Positions 1 through 7,767 of a stretch of DNA of 28,878 nt are shown piece after piece; position 1 is the stretch's first letter; every line of letters starts with the position of its first letter. The DNA is from an uncultured Lysobacterales bacterium (GTDB lineage Bacteria; Pseudomonadota; Gammaproteobacteria; Xanthomonadales; SZUA-36). Position numbers and translations under genes: made by a program. The DNA lies in the NCBI GenBank assembly GCA_937974465.1, contig CALJWY010000338.1:1-28878 (forward strand). The letters are read 5' to 3'. A model generated the notes under the pieces. That model was given only the letters and a program-made list of their open reading frames with translations, ran no database searches and was not told where the DNA came from.

Positions 1-142
1 GATAGGCATCAGACGCGCCCTGCGGAATCCCACCCTCTGTGGAATAGAGCATATCGGTTACAGCCTGGATCTTGGCCAGGAGCTTCGAGCGCTCGTTGGC
101 GATCTGAACCAGGGTGGTTCCCACCGCCGTCATGTTGCCCTA
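1..142 (-). pseudogene. In-frame C-terminal continuation of the Asp-box gene beyond the amber codon
   Basis: Directly after the TAG at 140-142, the same minus-strand frame reads 46 further sense codons to the window start without a stop, beginning GNMTAVGTTLVQIANERSKL and ending near GGIPQGASDAY. The composition (Leu/Ala/Lys-rich, helical) continues the helical stretch before the stop (DKYSEVSRAIIQAMEVS), and related proteins carry such a helical C-terminus. The simplest reading is one gene interrupted by a nonsense mutation or a sequencing error in one codon. Codon readthrough is possible but has no specific support. The true end lies outside the window. Confidence 0.65.
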
Positions 143-3079
143 TAGTTCCTTGGCGGCACCCACGATATTTTCGGCCAGATTTTTCGCCTCTCTGGAGTCT
201 AATTCAGTTGCTTTGGTCGTGACCTCATCCGAAACCTCCATGGCTTGGATGATGGCCCGGCTCACCTCGGAGTATTTGTCCCGAATTTCGATCCACAGCG
301 CGAATTTGGCGTCGGCGTCGGCCTGCGAATATGTCTCGTTGGGGTTCATGAAGACCTGGAACTGTTGCGCATGGGTGACCCCGTCGGCGCTCAATTGCGC
401 TGTATACGTCCCCGGTTTGGCCACCGGCATAATGCCGGGCCTGGGCTTGCCGGGAATGGCTAAGGCATTGGGGTACATCATGTTCCAGACAAATCGATTC
501 AGGCCTTCATCGTGTGAAATAGCATCTCCACTGAATGAGACGATCTCCTTTCCGGCATCATCCAAAATCGTCAAACTGACGTCCTGCGCTCCGGCGACCA
601 GGGTGTAATAAATGATGACACCATCTGGCTTGGCATCGCCCGCATCAAGAAATTTACGCCGCCGCTCTCCATTGACCACACCCTGTTCGATGAAGGTGTG
701 ACCAGGACGGTGGTTCTGAACGAAGTAGTTTTTCTGTCCTTCAAAGACACCCCCTCCGTACAGCTTCCACCACGTTTTACCGAAACGGTACGTGTCGCGC
801 GGTTTAATCAAGTTGTTGGCGGTTGCACCATCGGTCATGACGCGTAACGGTGTTACGTCATCAAGCACCCAAAGTCCCCGCCCATGGGAAGCAACGACCA
901 GGTCTTCGTCCTTCTGGATGATGTGATAGACGGGAACCCGCGGGAATCCATTTTCCAGACGTTGCCACGAGGCGCCGTCGTTCAGAGAATAGTAGATTCC
1001 TGTCTCGGTGCCGACAAAAAGCAGGCCCTTGCGTACTGAATCTTCCCAGATTGTCCGTGTGATCTGGTCTTGGGGAAACGCGTCGGAAATGTTTTGCCAG
1101 TCCTTGCCGGAGTTGGACGTTTTAAAGAGATACGGTCGCCGATCGTTATCACCCTTGAGGCGGGTCACGGCGATATAGGCAGTCGCTGCATCATGGGGTG
1201 ATTCGATAATCTCGACTATTTTACTGTCTTTCTTGAGCTTTCTGGGTGTGACATCTTCCCAATTTTTACCGTCATCCCGGGTGAGATAGACCATCCCGTC
1301 ATCGCTGGCAGTCCAAATGGTACCTTCATTGAGTCTGGATACGGCCATTCGGATCACCACGGTCGAGATTTCGGCGCCCGATGTCTCAACGGCCAGATCA
1401 CCGCCAGGCACAATCTGCTTATCGGGACTGTTGGTTGTCAGATCAGGACTGATTCTTTCCCAATGCATGCCCTGATCAAGCGATTTGAACAGGTAATTAC
1501 CCGCGAAATACACCGCATCCGGATTGAATACAGATGTGGCTACAGGCGAATTCCAGCCAAATCGGTACTTGAAATCGGAAGTGGGTGTACCGAAAGCCCA
1601 ATTGGAGTAAACACTTCTCTCTTCGAAGGCTCCAGTTGCCAGGTTTGTGCGCGTAAAGCCACCAAAGCCGCTCATGGAAACGGCATTGAACTGATAAATG
1701 ATGTTTGGATCGGTTGGGTGAGGTACGGCATAGCCCGCTTCACTCGAACCAAAAGGTGTTGTTTCAGACAGCGGGATTCCGCCCCAAAACGACGCTGAAG
1801 GCACCTTGTAACCGATGAGATCCTGAATATTGGTGTAGACGTTGTAGGGGAATTGATTATCGGTATGAACCCGGTAGGTCTGGGTCGTGCGCTGGGTATA
1901 AGGAGAGCTCCAGGTTTTGCCCGCATTCATCGAGACCATGGTGCCACCATCGTGGGTTACGATCATGCGCCTGGGGTTCTTTTCATCGATCAGCATGTCG
2001 TGAAAATCATCCTTGGTCCCGCTGCGCTGTTTCCAGGTCACACCACCGTCAACGGACTGCCAGAGCTTGTTGGTCAGAACCCACAGCTCGTCAGCATCCA
2101 CCGGACTGGCATAGAGATGATTGAAGTAGAAGGGACGAACCGTCAGATTCGGGTCATCCGAGACGAGTTTCCAGTTGTCTCCTCCATCGTCGCTTCGGTA
2201 GATGCCATCTTCTGACTCGGTGTCGGTCAGGGAATAGATGATGTTCGAGTTGGCTTTGGATACCGCCAGGCCCATACGACCCAGGATGCCCTGTGGAAAC
2301 CCGTTGTTCTTCGAGATCTCCGCCCAGTTCTTGCCACCATCCTCGGTCTTCCAAAGGCTGCTGTCCGGCCCGCCACTTTCCACGGTCCAGTCCTTGCGAA
2401 TGAACTGGAACGCCGCCGCATAGAGAACGTCCGGATTGTTAGGATCCATGACCAGATCAATCACACCCGCCTTGTCACTTTTGAAGAAGACTTTGTCCCA
2501 GGTCTTGCCCCCATCAACCGTCTTGTAGACACCGCGATCTTCGTTGTACCCGAAGGCACTGCCCAGAGCGCCAACGTAAACGATATCAGGATTCGTCGGG
2601 TGAACACGTACACGGGAAATGTGGTAAGTATTCTCCAGGCCGATATGCTGCCAGGTTTTGCCACCGTCACCGGACTTGTACATGCCATCGCCGTAAGAAA
2701 CGTCATGGCGCAATTGCGGCTCACCGGTACCGATATACATGACCTGTGGATTACTGGGAGCGATCGCGACGGCGCCGATTGAACCCACATTGAGCTGACC
2801 ATCGGTTATATTCTCCCAATACTGACCAGCATCCTCGGATTTCCACAGACCGCCGGAAGCGGAGCCAAAATAAAACGTTTGGTCATCCACCGGATCTAAT
2901 TCTACTGACGTTCCCCGCCCCCCCATAACCGGGCCTATGAAACGCCATTCCATGGCTTGGACGCCTTTCTGGTTAGGCGGGACTTCATCTGAAGTCGCAC
3001 CGCTCACCGATGAAGACAAACCCAGTGAGCCAATTGCAATGATCGTGCTAATAGTAAAGATACTAAATTGTTTAATCAT
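140..3079 (-). CDS. Exported Asp-box (sortilin/VPS10-like, BNR repeat) beta-propeller protein, ended by an in-frame amber codon
   Basis: This is a large secreted or periplasmic protein of the group often annotated as glycosyl hydrolase or sortilin-like. About eleven Asp-box motifs (S/T-x-D-x-G-x-x-W), such as SEDAGQYW, SGDGGKTW, TEDGGKNW and TRDDGKNW, spread over the first ~730 residues indicate one or two multi-bladed beta-propellers. A C-terminal region beginning near VTPLRVMTD follows. I chose the ATG at 3079 because MIKQFSIFTISTIIAIG starts a clean signal peptide ending near VSGA and GGAAAA lies just upstream. The longer start at 3124 would put a charged 15-residue extension before it. 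Translation stops at TAG (140-142), but the same frame stays open to the window edge with family-like sequence (next entry), so the product is probably truncated. Enzymatic activity cannot be inferred: many members have no known activity and no catalytic residue is recognisable. It appears monocistronic. Confidence 0.85.
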   Translation of the reverse strand: MIKQFSIFTISTIIAIGSLGLSSSVSGATSDEVPPNQKGVQAMEWRFIGPVMGGRGTSVELDPVDDQTFYFGSASGGLWKSEDAGQYWENITDGQLNVGSIGAVAIAPSNPQVMYIGTGEPQLRHDVSYGDGMYKSGDGGKTWQHIGLENTYHISRVRVHPTNPDIVYVGALGSAFGYNEDRGVYKTVDGGKTWDKVFFKSDKAGVIDLVMDPNNPDVLYAAAFQFIRKDWTVESGGPDSSLWKTEDGGKNWAEISKNNGFPQGILGRMGLAVSKANSNIIYSLTDTESEDGIYRSDDGGDNWKLVSDDPNLTVRPFYFNHLYASPVDADELWVLTNKLWQSVDGGVTWKQRSGTKDDFHDMLIDEKNPRRMIVTHDGGTMVSMNAGKTWSSPYTQRTTQTYRVHTDNQFPYNVYTNIQDLIGYKVPSASFWGGIPLSETTPFGSSEAGYAVPHPTDPNIIYQFNAVSMSGFGGFTRTNLATGAFEERSVYSNWAFGTPTSDFKYRFGWNSPVATSVFNPDAVYFAGNYLFKSLDQGMHWERISPDLTTNSPDKQIVPGGDLAVETSGAEISTVVIRMAVSRLNEGTIWTASDDGMVYLTRDDGKNWEDVTPRKLKKDSKIVEIIESPHDAATAYIAVTRLKGDNDRRPYLFKTSNSGKDWQNISDAFPQDQITRTIWEDSVRKGLLFVGTETGIYYSLNDGASWQRLENGFPRVPVYHIIQKDEDLVVASHGRGLWVLDDVTPLRVMTDGATANNLIKPRDTYRFGKTWWKLYGGGVFEGQKNYFVQNHRPGHTFIEQGVVNGERRRKFLDAGDAKPDGVIIYYTLVAGAQDVSLTILDDAGKEIVSFSGDAISHDEGLNRFVWNMMYPNALAIPGKPRPGIMPVAKPGTYTAQLSADGVTHAQQFQVFMNPNETYSQADADAKFALWIEIRDKYSEVSRAIIQAMEVSDEVTTKATELDSREAKNLAENIVGAAKEL

Positions 3080-3192
3080 GAGATTTTCCAGCATTCTAAT
3101 ATGGTTAAATTTCAGCGCAGGCATGTATGGTTAAAGTACAGTCATAAAAAACAACCTTCCTGCAATATCGTACTACCTGTCTCGATAAAAGC

Positions 3193-3498
3193 TTACCTGC
3201 GTCGCTTGTGTTTATTGCCACGTTTCTTATGGTGATTAGGCCTGTTGCGTCTGTTTTTTCGGTGGTTTCTGTCATTTCCACCTGCAATCAAACCAACACC
3301 ACCACCGATCATGGCGCCTTTGGCCGCGCCGTCACTGCCGCCGACTGCTGCGCCGATCAGGGCACCTGCCGCAGCGCCTTTCACGCCGGAACGAAAGGAA
3401 TTACCTGCGTTCACTGTGCTGATGGTCGAGGCCATTATGGTCAGTGCGAGGAGTGATGTGATGAACGTACGTTTCAAAAATGTGCTTGTGTTAATCAC
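3193..3498 (-). CDS. Small exported glycine-zipper protein with a polybasic C-terminus
   Basis: The protein is about 101 residues. An N-terminal hydrophobic segment (FITSLLALTIMASTIS) ends in TVNA, a plausible signal-peptidase site. A glycine zipper follows (GAAAGALIGAAVGG, then GAMIGGGVGLIAGG), of the kind that inserts into or packs against membranes. The last ~27 residues are almost all Arg, Lys, His and Asn (KKRGNKHKRRR at the end). I start it at GTG 3498 because GGGGGAG sits eight bases upstream and the GTG overlaps the TGA of the upstream MORN gene (GTGA), showing translational coupling. The ATG at 3522 is possible but has no ribosome site. Function is unknown; the architecture resembles Rick_17kDa/YMGG-type envelope proteins. 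The basic tail could bind LPS phosphates or nucleic acid, which is inference only. Confidence 0.7.
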   Translation of the reverse strand: MINTSTFLKRTFITSLLALTIMASTISTVNAGNSFRSGVKGAAAGALIGAAVGGSDGAAKGAMIGGGVGLIAGGNDRNHRKNRRNRPNHHKKRGNKHKRRR

Positions 3499-4343
3499 TG
3501 TTGTTTCTCCCCCTCGACCCATGTTTCAACACTTTGACTGCCATCGGCCTGGGTTACCAGAACCAGCCCATGTGGCTTGCCATCTTCGAATAAACCCTGG
3601 TAAGAGACACCGTCTGCGTCAATAACTGTTGCGGCACCATTGGGAGAACCATTTTGATACTGGCCCATGACCAGTGCGCCATTGTCGTACTCGTAATAAC
3701 CAGCACCCGAAGCAACGCCTTTTTCAAATTCACCCACATAGGCGTCGTTGTTGGCATGAACCAGGGTTCCAAATCCGTCCCTGGCGCCATCGGCCATGTC
3801 GCCAAAGTACATTTCTCCTTCCGGTGTTTCGTAGTAGATGAACGATTCACCAACCAGGTCGCCATCCTTGAATTCACCACGAATCACTGCATCGTTTGCA
3901 TCCAGATACAAGGTGCCCTGGCCAGTATCGAAAGCACCATCAAAGTAACCTTCCAGTCGCCATCCTTCACTGGAGTCAAAAACTCCGTTACCTTTTGGTG
4001 TGCCGTTTTCAAACCAGCCAATATAAAAATCGTATTCACTGGTTTCGTCATTACGTAACTTCAAAGTAGCCCAGCCGTCGACTTTTCCGGCTTTCATCTC
4101 ACCCCGGAACACCAGTGCCAGGCCATCTTTATCCGTGACAACCAAAGATCCGGTACCTATGGCCTTGCCATCTTCGCAGGAACCGGACCAACTCATGATC
4201 TCTTTGGCACTGCCATCATCCCAGCTCCAGACTTCACATCCGGTAGAGGGATCCTTCTGCCAAATGTCCGCGTGACCGGTTTCGGCCATACCGAGTGACA
4301 GCACGGCCAAAGTGGCTGCCAATAAAATAAGCCTGTTAGACAT
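3495..4343 (-). CDS. Exported MORN-repeat protein
   Basis: This is a 282-residue protein with a signal peptide (MSNRLILLAATLAVLSLGMA, likely cut after GHA). About eight MORN-type repeats follow, pattern (Y/F)xGxFxxGxxxGxG, for example YIGWFENGTPKGNG, YVGEFEKGVASGAG and YQGLFEDGKPHG. MORN repeats form extended beta-hairpin scaffolds that bind proteins or lipids; bacterial exported versions are mostly of unknown function. Two cysteines near the mature N-terminus (GCEVW and SCEDG) could form a disulfide in the periplasm. Its stop codon overlaps the GTG start of the glycine-zipper gene, so the two are co-translated and probably act together in the envelope. No catalytic domain is visible. Confidence 0.8.
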   Translation of the reverse strand: MSNRLILLAATLAVLSLGMAETGHADIWQKDPSTGCEVWSWDDGSAKEIMSWSGSCEDGKAIGTGSLVVTDKDGLALVFRGEMKAGKVDGWATLKLRNDETSEYDFYIGWFENGTPKGNGVFDSSEGWRLEGYFDGAFDTGQGTLYLDANDAVIRGEFKDGDLVGESFIYYETPEGEMYFGDMADGARDGFGTLVHANNDAYVGEFEKGVASGAGYYEYDNGALVMGQYQNGSPNGAATVIDADGVSYQGLFEDGKPHGLVLVTQADGSQSVETWVEGEKQQ

Positions 4344-4656
4344 ATGTGTATTTTCCTTTAGATGATTTGCTGCAAACGCAGGATCAATGGGAGTCTAATT
4401 CCTGATACTAGCAAGATTGTTCAAAATAGCCGAATACATTTATGTCATATAGGATGTGTCGGACTCTTTATACGATGAATCCCCTAAGTACAAACAAATT
4501 TCTGCAACATAATACGAGTCAGCAAAAACAGTCTACAAACATTCCTGGGGGCTTTCCTTGCATTACCTGCCATAAATTAAATAATATGGCACATATTGTC
4601 GTTTTAATATAAAAAAGTGTGATATTTCGTTCGATTAATGAGACTGATTTGATGTC
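4344..4656. other. AT-rich intergenic region between divergent genes
   Basis: These 313 bases separate the leftward MORN operon from the rightward AraC-type regulator and must hold both promoters. I see no coding sequence or RNA gene. The only clear structure is the inverted repeat at 4568-4591, described separately. The part nearest the regulator is very AT-rich, and no strong -35/-10 pair stands out on either strand. Confidence 0.5.
4568..4591. promoter_or_regulatory. Inverted repeat upstream of the AraC-type gene
   Basis: Perfect 7-base arms TGCCATA and TATGGCA are separated by ten A/T bases, centred about 77 bases before the regulator's ATG. This spacing suits a dimeric DNA-binding protein contacting successive turns of one helix face. 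Autoregulation by the adjacent AraC-type protein is an inference. Confidence 0.35.
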
Positions 4657-5661
4657 ATGAAAGAGGGTATCAGTAAAAAGCCAATCTTACCGCTCATCCG
4701 TCTGAACCTTATTCAACCGTTTCTGATTGAACTGGAACGACGGAATATTGATCCGGAAGGGGTTCTGGCCGATTTATCGATTTCCAAAGACGACCTCAAT
4801 AATCCAGACATTTTTATTTCAGCGCCAAAAATGTATTCCCTCGTCGAAAATCTGTCGATAAAGTCGGGCGACCCCCATTTTGGTGCCCATGTTGGCTCTC
4901 AACTTGATCCCCTGTCCTGGTCACCACTGGTAACTGCAGCCGAACACTCAGCTACTATCGGTGAATTTCTGCTGCGATTCATGGAAGACGCCAACCATGA
5001 TGAGAACTCCGTCATCTACAGTTTGAACACAGTTGGGACCCGTTCAACCTTCCATGAGCGAAGGATTACTGACGGTGGACTCAGGCCCCGGCATAACGAT
5101 GGATTTACCGTTGCCTTCCTGGTCACACTGATCCGCCGCGCAGTTGGCGAGTTGTGGGATGGTAACAGGGTAATTGCCAATGTATGTGACCCCGACGCGG
5201 TGCCTGGTAAATATTTCGGAATAAGAACCGTAATCACCGATACATTTGGCCCCAGCATCAGCTTCCCCGCGCATTGGTTGATTCAAACTCAACCAGGCGG
5301 GGACCTGCGTGGCATAACAAAATCCGTCAGTACCATTGCACCACCATCAAGTCGATTCATCCATGCATTGCGTGTCGCGCTTCAACCGCACCTTCATGAA
5401 TTCAACCTCAATTCAGACCGGGTAGCCAAAGTATGTGGCCTGAGCAAGAGAACCCTTGCAAGACGACTGCAAGATCGGGGTACGAGCTTACGGCTTGAGC
5501 TGAAAGAGCTGAGAATGCAGAAGGCTGAAAGCACCCTGTCGGGTACAAAATTACGTGTCTCTGATGTGGCGTTAATGGTCGGTTACTCAAACCCAACCGT
5601 TTTTTCACGTGCATTCAAACGCTGGACGGGGATGTCACCCAGACAGTACCGCGCAAGGTAG
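4657..5661 (+). CDS. AraC-family transcriptional regulator (arabinose-binding-like sensor domain plus HTH)
   Basis: This 334-residue regulator matches the PF12625/HTH_18 subgroup (ArgR/OruR/GbdR-like length). The N-terminal ~210 residues form the sensor domain, including FGAHVGSQLDPLSW. The C-terminal ~95 residues hold two helix-turn-helix units: VAKVCGLSKRTLARRLQDRG followed by VSDVALMVGYSNPTVFSRAF and the closing GMSPRQYR signature. Relatives often control amino-acid, fatty-acid or lipid catabolism, but the ligand cannot be read from sequence. The gene stands alone between a divergent MORN unit and convergent fur, so its targets may be the divergent genes, itself, or distant genes. The ribosome site before the ATG is weak. 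Confidence 0.85.
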   Translation: MKEGISKKPILPLIRLNLIQPFLIELERRNIDPEGVLADLSISKDDLNNPDIFISAPKMYSLVENLSIKSGDPHFGAHVGSQLDPLSWSPLVTAAEHSATIGEFLLRFMEDANHDENSVIYSLNTVGTRSTFHERRITDGGLRPRHNDGFTVAFLVTLIRRAVGELWDGNRVIANVCDPDAVPGKYFGIRTVITDTFGPSISFPAHWLIQTQPGGDLRGITKSVSTIAPPSSRFIHALRVALQPHLHEFNLNSDRVAKVCGLSKRTLARRLQDRGTSLRLELKELRMQKAESTLSGTKLRVSDVALMVGYSNPTVFSRAFKRWTGMSPRQYRAR

Positions 5662-5736
5662 ATTGTGCGGTACCTCGAATAATTAACAAATAATGACCGG
5701 GATCAGGCGCACCACCCAGAGGGGAGTTTTACAGAC

Positions 5737-6141
5737 TTAGTCTTCCTTTGGACGGACGTAAATCACCAAACTGTGATCAACAATTTCATAGCCATGCTGT
5801 TTGGCAATTTCCGCCTGTAGCCGCTCAATCTCGGCATTGGAAAACTCGATAACAGCGCCGGTCTCAACACAAACCATGTGGTCATGGTGATCCCCGGAGT
5901 CGAGCTCATAATAGGCCTGTCCGCCTTCAAAGTTGTGTTTAACCACCAGGCCTGCCGCCTCAAACTGGTTGAGTACGCGGTAAACGGTCGCCAGACCCAC
6001 ATCCTCACCCGCTTGCATTAGAACCCGGTAGATATCATCGGCAGTCACATGCTTGTTACCCGCTTCTTCGAGTAATTCCAGAATTCGCTTTCTCGGTACC
6101 GTAACTTTCAGACCCGCTTTTCGAAGATTTCCTGTGCTCAC
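5737..6141 (-). CDS. fur: Ferric uptake regulator Fur
   Basis: This 134-residue Fe2+-responsive repressor has a winged-helix N-terminus (LRKAGLKVTVPRKRILELL, then DVGLATVYRVLNQFEAAGLV) and a metal-binding dimerisation domain with HHDHMVC at residues 85-91. The usual second cysteine of the CxxC structural-zinc motif is Thr94 (C-V-E-T), as in Pseudomonas-type Fur, so the protein would rely on non-cysteine metal sites. It is divergent from bamE with a 123-base shared promoter region, the same pairing seen in Pseudomonas (fur next to omlA). It probably controls iron uptake and storage genes genome-wide, possibly including TonB-dependent receptors. Confidence 0.95.
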   Translation of the reverse strand: MSTGNLRKAGLKVTVPRKRILELLEEAGNKHVTADDIYRVLMQAGEDVGLATVYRVLNQFEAAGLVVKHNFEGGQAYYELDSGDHHDHMVCVETGAVIEFSNAEIERLQAEIAKQHGYEIVDHSLVIYVRPKED

Positions 6142-6264
6142 TATTTTTTCCCGTAATTGTTAATTTTAACTGACCTGTTTTTCAGGACTGTGTACTATTG
6201 TATCATTCACCGCCTTGATCTTGAGTAGCAGCAATTTTATATCAGCAATCGCTGAAGGAACCAA

Positions 6265-6933
6265 ATGACCAAGTATTTATTTATTGCCCTGCTGGCCACC
6301 CTGACATTAAACACGGGTTGCAAGCTAATTTACAAACAAAATGTGCAGCAAGGCAATGCCCATGAACAGGAAGACCTGGACCAGGTTGAGCTGGGCATGA
6401 GCAAGAAGCAGGTTGCCTATCTTCTGGGCACTCCTGCCATTAGTGATCCGTTCCACCAGGACCGCTGGGATTATATTTCAATGCTAAGCCGGCGCGGCGC
6501 TGACCCCGTGCGACGCCTGGTTACCCTGACCTTTGAAAATGATCGCCTGATCGCCACCGACGGCATTGGCGACTCAAAGGGCGGTGATATCAAGGCCCTT
6601 GAAGATACCAAGGCAGCTGTGGCCAAGCTTGATGATGTGGAGACCGCCAAGGATACCCAGCTGCTCGCAGACGACGCAGTGATCAACTGGACATTGCAAC
6701 TGGCTGCTTTTGGTACGCACCAGCAGGCAGAGGAGTTTGCTGAAAAGGTACGTGCGAAGGGGTTTGCTACGGATCTTGTCGAACAGGTTGTTCCGGGTCT
6801 GGGTACCCGTCACCAGGTGCGCTCAGGTCTTTATGACACGTTCAATGAAGCCCAGGCGGCGCTGAGAACCATTGAAAAGGCATTGGGCGTGGTAGCCATC
6901 ACGGTACCTGTAGACACCCCGAACGAACAATAA
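6265..6933 (+). CDS. bamE: Outer-membrane assembly lipoprotein BamE fused to a C-terminal SPOR domain
   Basis: Residues 1-18 are a lipoprotein signal with the lipidated Cys19 (NTGC). Residues 20-100 are a BamE/SmpA/OmlA domain: KLIYKQNVQQGN matches the family start, and VELGMSKKQVAYLLGTPAISDPF is the core. BamE is a periplasmic lipoprotein of the BAM complex that helps insert beta-barrel proteins. After an acidic/alanine linker (about 103-140), residues 141-214 form a SPOR-like domain (NWTLQLAAFGTHQQAEEFAE, then HQVRSGLYDTFNEAQAAL), a fold that binds peptidoglycan stripped of stem peptides, often at the division site. Usual BamE is ~110-120 residues; this is 222. GAAGGA lies before the ATG. 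It is divergent from fur and ends five bases from convergent rnfH. Confidence 0.9.
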   Translation: MTKYLFIALLATLTLNTGCKLIYKQNVQQGNAHEQEDLDQVELGMSKKQVAYLLGTPAISDPFHQDRWDYISMLSRRGADPVRRLVTLTFENDRLIATDGIGDSKGGDIKALEDTKAAVAKLDDVETAKDTQLLADDAVINWTLQLAAFGTHQQAEEFAEKVRAKGFATDLVEQVVPGLGTRHQVRSGLYDTFNEAQAALRTIEKALGVVAITVPVDTPNEQ

Positions 6934-6938
6934 CACCG

Positions 6939-7232
6939 TCAGGGCTTGGCCTGCATGAGCGCCCGTTGGCGCCGCACCTCTTTGGGGTCGGCCAATAACG
7001 GTCTGTAAATCTCGACCCGGTCGCCATCACGCAGCACCTGGTCGAGGCCCACCTTCTTTCCAAATATTCCTACCCGGCGCGGATCTACTTCGAAATGATC
7101 AAATTTCTGCGCGAGTCCGGATTCGTCTATGGCGTCACAAAGCCGGCTCCCCTCTTCCAGTTCCACCGTAACCAGCTCCTGCTTCTGAGGTGTGGCAAAA
7201 ACCACTTCAACGTGGATGACTGAAGCGCTCAT
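6939..7232 (-). CDS. rnfH: RnfH-family ubiquitin-like protein
   Basis: This 97-residue protein belongs to the RnfH/YfjF (PF03658) family with a beta-grasp fold. Recognisable blocks are IHVEVVFATPQKQ, VGIFGKKVGLDQVLRDGDRVEIYRPL and the basic tail DPKEVRRQRA. It is linked by name to the Rnf electron-transport complex, but its own biochemical role is unsettled. Its ATG overlaps the TGA of ratA (ATGA), a coupling conserved in gammaproteobacteria. Confidence 0.93.
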   Translation of the reverse strand: MSASVIHVEVVFATPQKQELVTVELEEGSRLCDAIDESGLAQKFDHFEVDPRRVGIFGKKVGLDQVLRDGDRVEIYRPLLADPKEVRRQRALMQAKP

Positions 7233-7660
7233 ACTTTATAAACCGTTTCCGCGCGGCGGCAAAAATCATCCACCAGGCGATTTGCAATCTTGCCAAATCC
7301 CTTCCCAAACATGCTGGTCATCAGTCCGCCGGACATTTCAAAATCCAGTTCAAGGCTGATCTTGCAACCATGTTCCCCTAACTGCAGGAATCGCCATTCG
7401 CCCTGCAGGTTTTTGAATGGGCCCTCGAACAGACTCATACCAACGCGCTCACCTGTAGCCAACGAATTCATCGTGGTGAACTGTTGCGTGACCCCCGCAA
7501 TCCGGACAACCAGTGAAGCTTTTTGGATGACATCGGTTTGCTCATGCACCTCGGTAGCGGTGCACCAGCTAAGAAACTCCGGGTAGGCGGGCACATCTGC
7601 AACCAGCCTGTACATATCCATGGCCGTGTGCCCTACCAACGCTGTGCGCTCTATTTTCAT
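7229..7660 (-). CDS. ratA: RatA/Coq10-family START-domain protein (ubiquinone-binding; annotated as ribosome-association toxin RatA)
   Basis: This is a 143-residue START-like (SRPBCC/Coq10) protein. The ATG at 7660 gives the canonical beginning MKIERTALVGHTAMDMYRLV and normal family length; the longer frame to 7816 would overlap smpB and adds an atypical hydrophobic leader. Conserved blocks include YPEFLSWCTATEV, FEGPFKNLQGEWRF and FGKIANRLVDDFCRRA. E. coli RatA was reported to block 70S ribosome assembly, whereas homologues act like Coq10 in ubiquinone handling; which applies here is unclear. It is coupled to rnfH and divergent from smpB. Confidence 0.92.
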   Translation of the reverse strand: MKIERTALVGHTAMDMYRLVADVPAYPEFLSWCTATEVHEQTDVIQKASLVVRIAGVTQQFTTMNSLATGERVGMSLFEGPFKNLQGEWRFLQLGEHGCKISLELDFEMSGGLMTSMFGKGFGKIANRLVDDFCRRAETVYKV

Positions 7661-7767
7661 ACTTTGCCCGATCTGGAATTGGCGAAATTCTACACGATTA
7701 ACCCGTTTGAGTCGTTGTGGGGCGATGTGTCGTGGTGGAATTGGGCCACACACAGTAAAATGAAAGA

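Noticed and set aside
114..608. 164-residue open frame on the + strand
   Set aside because: It is antisense to the Asp-box gene, has no ribosome site and shows no recognisable domain; it is a shadow frame.
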